A stretch of DNA of 7,792 nucleotides, from contig JACQAW010000185.1 in assembly GCA_016194725.1 (NCBI GenBank), forward strand, positions 1 to 7,792, written 5' to 3'. The position numbers and the translations under genes were made by a program. The DNA is from Deltaproteobacteria bacterium (lineage in GTDB: Bacteria; Bdellovibrionota; UBA1018; UBA923). Below, piece after piece: positions 1 through 5,323 of this stretch (positions are counted from its first letter, which is position 1; every line of letters starts with the position of its first letter). The notes under the pieces are model-generated. The model made no database searches. It was not told the origin of the DNA and saw nothing but the letters and a program-made list of their open reading frames with translations.

Positions 1-534
1 GTGAACCTCGGGGCCGATGTTGTTCAGCACGAAAGCCGCGTAGCGCGCGAAAAGCTCGGGCGCTTGAGCCGATTCCCAGCCGCCAAGCTGGGCAAACCAG
101 CGCGGCAGGGTAAAGTGGTGCAGCGTAACCATGGGCTCGACGCCCGCCGAACGCAGCAACGCGAGCTCGGTTTTATAGTGCTCAACGACCTGCATGTCCC
201 AGACGCCTTGCTGAGGCTCGATCTTGGCCCATTCCACCGAAAAGCGGTATTCGCCCACGTGCAGGTCTTTCAGAAGACCGACGTCTTCTTCAAGGTGGTC
301 CCAGTGGTCGGGCGCGCGGCCCGAGCGGTCACCGTTCTTGATGTGGCCGGGCGTGCTTTCCCAGTCCCACCAGTCGCTGTTGGAGTTGCCGCCCTCGATC
401 TGATGGGCCGAGGTGGCCACGCACCATTTGAAGTCTTTGGGAAAAGTCACCGGACCTGCGATTCGCTTGGGAGCCATGGCATTGGACACCGTGGTGAGCA
501 CGAGTGTCAGGAGAAGCAAGAGGGCGTTCTTCAT
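1..534 (-). CDS. Exported GH1 beta-glucosidase-like enzyme, second tandem copy (3' end cut by window edge)
   Basis: This is the N-terminal 178 residues of a glycoside hydrolase family 1 protein, a (beta/alpha)8-barrel retaining beta-glycosidase; the rest lies beyond the left edge. Reading from the ATG at 534, residues 1-21 form a signal peptide (MKN, then a leucine-rich core, with possible cleavage after SNA or AMA). GH1 landmarks follow: FKWCVATSAHQIEGG (substrate-binding Q45), DWWDWE, RFSVEW, IEPQQG and HHFTLPRW (H140). The window ends at residue 178. By alignment with the upstream copy, the acid/base glutamate of the TxNEP motif should be near residue 185, so catalytic competence cannot be judged. 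The start lies 7 nt after the stop of the upstream GH1 gene and has only a weak GGA 13 nt upstream, which suggests an operon with translational coupling. It is about 67% identical to the upstream copy over 147 residues (hand count). The exact substrate is unknown; GH1 includes glucosidases, galactosidases and phospho-glycosidases. Confidence 0.9.
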   Translation of the reverse strand, partial: MKNALLLLLTLVLTTVSNAMAPKRIAGPVTFPKDFKWCVATSAHQIEGGNSNSDWWDWESTPGHIKNGDRSGRAPDHWDHLEEDVGLLKDLHVGEYRFSVEWAKIEPQQGVWDMQVVEHYKTELALLRSAGVEPMVTLHHFTLPRWFAQLGGWESAQAPELFARYAAFVLNNIGPEVH

Positions 535-541
535 GGGAGTT

Positions 542-1876
542 TTAGAATCCGTTTCTTAGAATAATCTCCGAAAAATGCGCGGCGCTGGGGCGAGCCTTGC
601 GCGCCAGAGTCGCGTAATCCATTTCATATAAGCCGAAGCGCGGCGTGAAACCCTCGCTCCATTCAAAGTTGTCCATGAGCGACCAATAGCAGTAGCCCTC
701 GACGGGTACGCCTTCACGCATTGCCCGATTCATCGCTTCCAGATGTGATTCGATGAATTTGGAACGCTTGGTGTCTTTCGCATCGGCAATGCCGTTTTCG
801 GTAATCAGGATCTGCTTGCCGGGGAAATGCTCTGCAGCAGCCTTTAGCACACGATAAAAGCCTTCGGGATAAATTTCCCAGCCCACGTCGCTGGTTTCGG
901 CGCCCTCGGGAACCGAGAATTTGAAACCAGGAGCCTCTAATGTCATCTCGACCATATCTCTGGTGTAGTAATTGATTCCAATGAAGTCCTGGGTGTGGGC
1001 GATATTCTCTATGAACTCGTTTACTTCGGTAGCCAGTGGGATGTCGTAGCGCAGCTGCCCGGTTTCGAGCGCCTCGGCAAAGGCCCAGTTCCACGCCCGG
1101 TCTAATTTTTCGGCAAGCACGCCGTTGAGCGGGTTCCAGCCGGGTATGGCATCGAAAACGCGCAGGTGATGGGCCAGGCCGATGCGAATTTCGGGGTGCC
1201 GCTGCTTCATCGCATGGTAGGCGGCCGCGTGCGCCTTGAGCAGTCCAATGACCGGAGCCTTGAGCGAAGCCAGGTCGCCCTTTTTGCCCGGGGGCTGTAC
1301 GCCGCCCAGATAACCCAGAACCAGGTGCACCATCGGCTCGTTGATCGTGATCCAGTCACGAACGCCAAAGCCGATGTTGTCCAGAACGAAGGTGGAATAC
1401 TTCGCAAAGGCCGCGGGAGCGCCATCCCATTCCCAGCCGCCCTGCTCGCGCATCCAGCGTGGGAGCGTGAAATGTTGAAGAGTGATCATGGGCTCGATGC
1501 CCGCCGCGCGAAGCAACGCGAGTTCGCGATTATAATGAATGATGGCATCCAGGTCGTACCGACCTTGTTTGGGTTCGACCTTGGCCCATTCGACACTGAA
1601 GCGGTACTGGCGCACGTGCAGGCCGCTCAATAGCCGGGTGTCTTCTTCGAGCCGGTCCCAATGGCCGCAGGCCGCGCCCGAGCGTTCACCATTTTTGACG
1701 TGGCCCGGGATTTGTTCCCAATCCCACCAGTCGCTATTGGTGTTGCCGCCTTCGATTTGATGGGCCGCGGTGGCTACGCACCATTTGAAGCTGCTCGGAA
1801 ACTCAACGGTCGGGGAGGCGTTGGAGGAAGCGGTTAATGACAGGAACAGACCCAGGAGCGTGATGAGTGTTTTCAT
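542..1876 (-). CDS. Exported GH1 beta-glucosidase-like glycoside hydrolase, complete copy
   Basis: This is a complete 444-aa family 1 glycoside hydrolase, close to the usual 440-480 aa of the family. The expected catalytic residues are all visible: acid/base E180 in ITINEP, nucleophile E360 in LITENG, Q40 in AAHQIEGG, H135 in QHFTLPRW, and the aglycone/glycone wall WSLMDNFEW (W398, E405, W406). GH1 enzymes hydrolyse terminal beta-linked sugars by a double-displacement mechanism. The ATG at 1876 was chosen because it opens a clean signal peptide (MKTLITLLGLFLSLTASSNA, predicted cleavage after residue 20). The open frame extends 37 codons further upstream, but that part is not family-like and would bury the signal. 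No good Shine-Dalgarno sits before 1876 (a GGAG is about 18 nt away), so the start is likely but not certain. Export is notable because most bacterial GH1 enzymes are cytoplasmic. It is divergent from tex and is followed after 7 nt by a second GH1 gene. Beta-glucosidase is the most likely activity; the substrate is not determined. Confidence 0.94.
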   Translation of the reverse strand: MKTLITLLGLFLSLTASSNASPTVEFPSSFKWCVATAAHQIEGGNTNSDWWDWEQIPGHVKNGERSGAACGHWDRLEEDTRLLSGLHVRQYRFSVEWAKVEPKQGRYDLDAIIHYNRELALLRAAGIEPMITLQHFTLPRWMREQGGWEWDGAPAAFAKYSTFVLDNIGFGVRDWITINEPMVHLVLGYLGGVQPPGKKGDLASLKAPVIGLLKAHAAAYHAMKQRHPEIRIGLAHHLRVFDAIPGWNPLNGVLAEKLDRAWNWAFAEALETGQLRYDIPLATEVNEFIENIAHTQDFIGINYYTRDMVEMTLEAPGFKFSVPEGAETSDVGWEIYPEGFYRVLKAAAEHFPGKQILITENGIADAKDTKRSKFIESHLEAMNRAMREGVPVEGYCYWSLMDNFEWSEGFTPRFGLYEMDYATLARKARPSAAHFSEIILRNGF

Positions 1877-1963
1877 GCGTATGTGCTTAAGACGCTCCGC
1901 TGGATTTTCTGGAAGTTCAATAAAAATCTTATCTTGCTGCGCGGCGTTCCTGTGAGTGAGGTT

Positions 1964-1993
1964 TTGACAAACACCAATTATCATCAATATTGT
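1964..1993 (+). promoter_or_regulatory. Sigma70-like promoter of tex, with +1 at or next to the start codon
   Basis: A consensus -35 box TTGACA (1964-1969) is followed after 18 bp by TATTGT (1988-1993), four of six matches to the -10 consensus. The alternatives AATATT (16 bp spacing) and ATATTG (17 bp) overlap it. Counting seven bases from the -10 box puts +1 at 1998-2000, and the tex ATG begins at 2000. There is no Shine-Dalgarno before that ATG, which fits a leaderless or nearly leaderless transcript. The rest of the 123-bp gap (1877-1999) must also hold the GH1 promoter on the other strand. I see only a -10-like TAAGAT there (minus strand, 1931-1926), with no convincing -35. Confidence 0.5.
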
Positions 1994-1999
1994 GGCTCA

Positions 2000-4456
2000 A
2001 TGACTTTTGAAGACTGGTTTCGCGAGCAGCACTCGACAATTTCAACGGCATCCGCGCATGCGGTACTTCGCCTGACCGAAGAAGGCGGCACGGTGCCCTT
2101 CATTGCGCGTTACCGCAAAGAGCAGACGTCTAATCTGGACGAAGTGGGCATTCAGGCGGTCATCGACGGCAAAGAGCGCTGGGAAGACATCGTCAAAAAG
2201 AAAGCTCACATTCTGGACGAGATCGACAAGCAAAAGAAACTGACGCCCGAGCTGAAGGAAAAGATTCTCACCACCTTTAATCTGGGCCAGCTCGAAGACA
2301 TCTATCTGCCCTACAAGCAGAAGCGCAAAAGCAAAGCCACCAAAGCCAAAGAGGCGGGCCTTGAGCCGCTTGCCGATTGGATCTGGAACTGCGGCCACGG
2401 CACTGAAACGCCGCAGCCGGGCCAGACTCTGGCCATCTGGGCGCTGACGTTTCGCAACGACAAGGCCGAGATTACCAGTGGCGACCTGGCCATTGGGGGC
2501 GCGCAGGACATTCTGATCGAGCGCTTATCTGAAATTCAGGAGCTCAGGCAAACGGTGCGCACTGCCATGTTTGAGCAAGGAGTGGCGAAAACCGAGAAGG
2601 GCGAGAAAGTTCAGCCCAACAGCAAGTTTGACCGCTATTTCGAATATGTCGAGCCCGTGCAATCCTTGCTCGAGCCCACCAACTCGCATCGCTATCTGGC
2701 GATTCGTCGCGGATGGATGGAAGGCGAGCTCAAGCTTTCCATTGGCGGCGCCGATGCGGCGTTTGAAGCGGATCTGCTGAAACGGTTCGAGGCGGAGGCG
2801 TGCACCGTGCAGGACTCGCCTGGTGCCGCGGTATTGCTCAAGGCCGCGCGGCTGGCCTTCAAGGCGCATGTGCTGACCAGCATTGACGCCGAGGTGCACA
2901 AGGCGCTCAAGGACGTGGCCGACCTGGCCGCGATAAAAGTATTCGCTGAAAACGTGCGCAAGCTTTTGCTGGCCAGCCCATTTGGCCCCAAAGCCGTGCT
3001 GGGCGTTGACCCTGGTATTCGCACGGGTTGCAAGGTCGCCGCGGTTGATGATTCCGGCAAATTCATCGCGCACACCGTAATGCACTTGCAAGGCGAGCGT
3101 GAAAAAACCAATGCGAAAACGCTGCTGGGCGAGGTGCTCAAGAACGCAAGCATTCGCGCGATCGCGATTGGCAACTGTACGGCCGGCCGCGAGACCGAAA
3201 GTTTCGTGCGAGCCGCGGTGAAAGAGCTGGGTATGAGCGTGCCCGTCGTGATGGTCAACGAATCGGGCGCCAGCGTGTACAGCGCAAGCGACGTGGCGCG
3301 CGAGGAGTTCCCCGAGCTGGACGTCACCGTGCGCGGCGCGATCTCAATTGCGCGCAGACTTCAAGACCCACTGTCGGAGCTGGTGAAGATCGACCCCAAG
3401 AGCATCGGCGTGGGCCAGTACCAGCACGACGTAAGCCCGCACGCCTTAAAGAAGAGCCTCGACCTGGTCGTCGACTCCTGCGTGAACGGCGTGGGGGTAA
3501 ACCTCAATACGGCCTCTTATCACCTGCTATCGCATGTTTCGGGAATCGGGCCGGGCTTGGCCAAAGCCATCGTGGAATATCGTGGCAGCAAAGGCTTGTT
3601 CAAATCGCGCATGGAGCTTTTGAAGGTTCCGCGCTTCGCCCAGAAAAGCTTTGAGCAGTCGGCTGGCTTTTTGCGCATTCCCGATTCTGAAAATCCGCTC
3701 GACAACACGGGCGTGCACCCCGAGCAATATTCGGTGCTTGAGGGCCTGGCCACGAAGCTTGGCAAAGGCGTCAAGGATCTGGTGGGCAGCGGCGTGGCGC
3801 TGGTGCGCGCGGCAAAGGAATTGCGCGCTGAAGTCGGCGCGTTTACCTTTGACGACATCGTCAAAGAGCTCGAAAAGCCGGGCCGCGATCCGCGTGAGGA
3901 GTTCGTGGCGTTTCAATACCGAGACGACATTCACGAGGTGAAAGACCTTGTCGAAGGCATGATGTGCCCGGGCATCGTAACCAACGTGACCAACTTTGGC
4001 GCTTTCGTCGACATCGGCGTGCACCAGGACGGCCTGGTGCATATTTCGCAGCTGAGCGACAAGTACGTCAAGGACCCGCGCGAGGTGGTGAACCCGGGCG
4101 ACCGCGTACAGGTGCGCGTGCTGGAAGTGCTGAAGGAAAAAAATCAGATCGCCCTTTCGATGAAGGGAAACGCCCGCGAAGCCCGCACCTCTGAATCGCG
4201 GTCCGAGGGCAGGGCGCCTCGCGAGGCGCGCGAGCCACGCGCGAACCACGCGCGTGAGAACAAGCCGCGGCCGCCGCAGCCCCGGCGCGAGCCCAGTGGT
4301 CCGCCCCCGAACGTCACGCCCGTCACTGCGGGGGGCGCTCGTGTGGCGGCGCAACAGAGCCGCACGCAAAACAAGCCTCAGATCAAACCTAAAGAGGCCT
4401 TCAATAACCCCTTCGCGGGCTTGAAGGACATGCTCAAGCAGTCTGGCAAGAAATAG
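2000..4456 (+). CDS. tex: Tex family S1 RNA-binding transcription accessory protein
   Basis: This is an 818-aa Tex protein (E. coli Tex is about 770 aa), a cytoplasmic RNA-binding factor linked to transcription and RNA processing. Family landmarks appear in order: the N-terminal TVPFIARYRKE (from residue 31) and LEDIYLPYKQKRKSKA, both near signature sequences; a YqgF/RNase H-like domain starting at VLGVDPG (D337); a helix-hairpin-helix region from LNTASYHLL (about 502-570, with GIGPGLA); the NPLDNTGVHPEQY segment; and a C-terminal S1 domain (about 650-723, TNFGAFVDIGVHQDGLVHIS). After the S1 domain comes a 95-residue low-complexity tail rich in Arg, Pro, Glu and Ala, ending in NNPFAGLKDMLK. 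The ATG at 2000 places the PFIARYRKE motif at nearly the same distance from the N-terminus as in E. coli Tex, so the 39-codon upstream extension is rejected. The gene is divergent from the GH1 pair and convergent with the next gene, with 15 nt between stops and no evident terminator. Confidence 0.97.
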   Translation: MTFEDWFREQHSTISTASAHAVLRLTEEGGTVPFIARYRKEQTSNLDEVGIQAVIDGKERWEDIVKKKAHILDEIDKQKKLTPELKEKILTTFNLGQLEDIYLPYKQKRKSKATKAKEAGLEPLADWIWNCGHGTETPQPGQTLAIWALTFRNDKAEITSGDLAIGGAQDILIERLSEIQELRQTVRTAMFEQGVAKTEKGEKVQPNSKFDRYFEYVEPVQSLLEPTNSHRYLAIRRGWMEGELKLSIGGADAAFEADLLKRFEAEACTVQDSPGAAVLLKAARLAFKAHVLTSIDAEVHKALKDVADLAAIKVFAENVRKLLLASPFGPKAVLGVDPGIRTGCKVAAVDDSGKFIAHTVMHLQGEREKTNAKTLLGEVLKNASIRAIAIGNCTAGRETESFVRAAVKELGMSVPVVMVNESGASVYSASDVAREEFPELDVTVRGAISIARRLQDPLSELVKIDPKSIGVGQYQHDVSPHALKKSLDLVVDSCVNGVGVNLNTASYHLLSHVSGIGPGLAKAIVEYRGSKGLFKSRMELLKVPRFAQKSFEQSAGFLRIPDSENPLDNTGVHPEQYSVLEGLATKLGKGVKDLVGSGVALVRAAKELRAEVGAFTFDDIVKELEKPGRDPREEFVAFQYRDDIHEVKDLVEGMMCPGIVTNVTNFGAFVDIGVHQDGLVHISQLSDKYVKDPREVVNPGDRVQVRVLEVLKEKNQIALSMKGNAREARTSESRSEGRAPREAREPRANHARENKPRPPQPRREPSGPPPNVTPVTAGGARVAAQQSRTQNKPQIKPKEAFNNPFAGLKDMLKQSGKK
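4214..4229. repeat. Perfect 16-bp palindrome inside the tex tail coding region
   Basis: GCGCCTCGCGAGGCGC reads identically on both strands. It lies in the part of tex that encodes the Arg/Glu/Ala-rich tail just after the S1 domain. A second palindrome, CACGCGCGTG, lies at 4247-4256. As RNA the larger one could form a stem of about six base pairs with a four-base loop. Biased Arg/Ala/Glu codons in GC-rich DNA may be explanation enough. Confidence 0.4.
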
Positions 4457-4471
4457 GGTTCAGGACCGCGA

Positions 4472-5062
4472 TCAGATCGCTTCGCTGGTCGAAATTTTTC
4501 CGGTCGCCTCGGCCTGGGGGCCGTCCGCCTCTGCATCCACTTTTTTTGCCGCGTACTCTTCGACTACTTTTTCATTGGCGCCGTTGCTCGGGGCGTTCAT
4601 GAGCAGAGCCACCGGCTTTATGGAGCTGATGCCTCGCGCGGCCGGCTGTACGGCCAGCGTGGTGATGGTCTTCCCGCCCTCGAAAAGATGCCATTTGCCG
4701 TCGTCGCCCCGATGGATATCGATAAGCAGTTCCTTGGTATCGGCAAACGGGTTTAGCTTGTCGGTATCGTAAGTCAGGCGAAGCTGCCCACCGGACTTCA
4801 GATTGACCTTGTTGGCATATAACATCAGTATTCCCGCATGGCCCTTCACTTTAAGGTCGACGCCTTTGCGAATTTGCCTGGCGTCGAAGTTTGAATTGCC
4901 GATTCTAAGTCCCGCGAGATCGCCATTGGCGTCGGTGCGGATATAGATGGCTTTGCTGATGCTGCCATCGGGCGTTTTTGCCGTAACCAGCAAGTCCTCG
5001 GCGGCGCCGGCACTGCAGGCGGTCAGGGCGATTATTCCAACAATGAGTCGCTTCAATTTCAT
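4472..5062 (-). CDS. Small exported protein or lipoprotein of unknown function
   Basis: A 196-aa protein I do not recognise. It starts with a basic n-region and a hydrophobic core (MKLKRLIVGIIALTAC). C16 is the only cysteine in the protein and is preceded by LTA, matching a lipobox ([L/V/I][A/S/T][G/A/S]C). The +2 residue is serine, which would favour an outer-membrane lipoprotein. An ordinary signal-peptidase site at AGAA before ED (after residue 21) is equally possible. The mature part alternates short hydrophobic stretches with Gly, Asp and Thr, which suggests a beta-rich fold. The last 40 or so residues are Ala/Glu-rich and look disordered. The ATG at 5062 is preferred over an in-frame TTG at 5065 because a GGAG lies 6 nt upstream of the ATG. 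It is convergent with tex and divergent from the secreted peptidase-like gene, so it probably has its own promoter in 5063-5323. No enzymatic motif is visible. Confidence 0.75.
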   Translation of the reverse strand: MKLKRLIVGIIALTACSAGAAEDLLVTAKTPDGSISKAIYIRTDANGDLAGLRIGNSNFDARQIRKGVDLKVKGHAGILMLYANKVNLKSGGQLRLTYDTDKLNPFADTKELLIDIHRGDDGKWHLFEGGKTITTLAVQPAARGISSIKPVALLMNAPSNGANEKVVEEYAAKKVDAEADGPQAEATGKISTSEAI

Positions 5063-5068
5063 CAAACA

Positions 5069-5072
5069 CTCC
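5069..5072 (-). promoter_or_regulatory. Shine-Dalgarno of the small exported protein gene
   Basis: GGAG on the minus strand, 6 nt before the ATG at 5062-5060. It decides between this ATG and the adjacent in-frame TTG at 5065, which would have a spacing of only 3 nt. Confidence 0.6.
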
Positions 5073-5223
5073 GTAGCCGGGGATATTTCAAGTTCCGTGC
5101 CGGAATTCGTCTGACGGGATTCGCTTGATTTCAGGCGTGTTTATTTCGGCCTCTCGCGGCTTTGAGCCCCGCGGCTGTTCAAGGCTTTGGCAGGTGCCAG
5201 GGAGCGACGGCAGGCGCAAAAAG

Positions 5224-5288
5224 GCCTGGATTCAGCTGTTTTGCCTGGATAGTTGGTGTTCTGCCCGGATGGTGAGGTGGGCTGGGAT
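5224..5288 (+). repeat. Phased direct repeats GCC(T/C)GGAT in the divergent intergenic region
   Basis: GCCTGGAT occurs at 5224-5231 and 5243-5250, and GCCCGGAT at 5263-5270. A more degenerate GCTGGGAT follows at 5281-5288. The starts are 19, 20 and 18 bp apart, close to two helical turns, so the copies face roughly the same side of the DNA. The array ends 35 bp before the ATG of the secreted peptidase-like gene at 5324, a plausible place for an operator. I found no convincing sigma70 promoter beside it. The rest of the 261-bp gap (5063-5323) shows only a small imperfect GC hairpin near 5155-5173 and no credible gene. Confidence 0.4.
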
Positions 5289-5323
5289 GTTACCGGTTGC
5301 GGGAATTGCCGAAGCGCGGTTCA

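Noticed and set aside
1..564. Plus-strand open frame of 187 codons antisense to the left-hand GH1 gene
   Set aside because: The minus strand encodes an unmistakable GH1 N-terminus with a signal peptide. A matching antisense frame occurs at 1166-1633 opposite the other GH1 copy, simply because the sense sequences are homologous and GC-rich.
1877..1987. 37-codon N-terminal extension of the complete GH1 gene
   Set aside because: It would bury the signal peptide, has no GH1 similarity, and overlaps the tex promoter region.
1883..1999. 39-codon N-terminal extension of tex
   Set aside because: It overlaps the opposite-strand GH1 leader, is not Tex-like, and the ATG at 2000 gives the expected distance to the PFIARYRKE motif.
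3527..4369. 280-codon minus-strand open frame inside tex, and similar frames at 2525-3091 and 2692-3327
   Set aside because: They are antisense to strongly conserved Tex domains, have Arg/Ala/His-rich or Ser-rich composition, and show no recognisable motif.
4457..4471. Terminator between tex and the small exported protein gene
   Set aside because: The 15-nt gap contains neither an inverted repeat nor a T-run.
5155..5173. GC hairpin CGCGG/CCGCG as a terminator
   Set aside because: The stem is only five to six base pairs, no T-run follows, and it lies between divergent genes where no terminator is expected.
5297..5323. TTG start nine codons before the chosen ATG of the secreted protein
   Set aside because: The ATG at 5324 gives a compact basic n-region directly before the hydrophobic core. 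The TTG adds a charged stretch and has no clear ribosome binding site.
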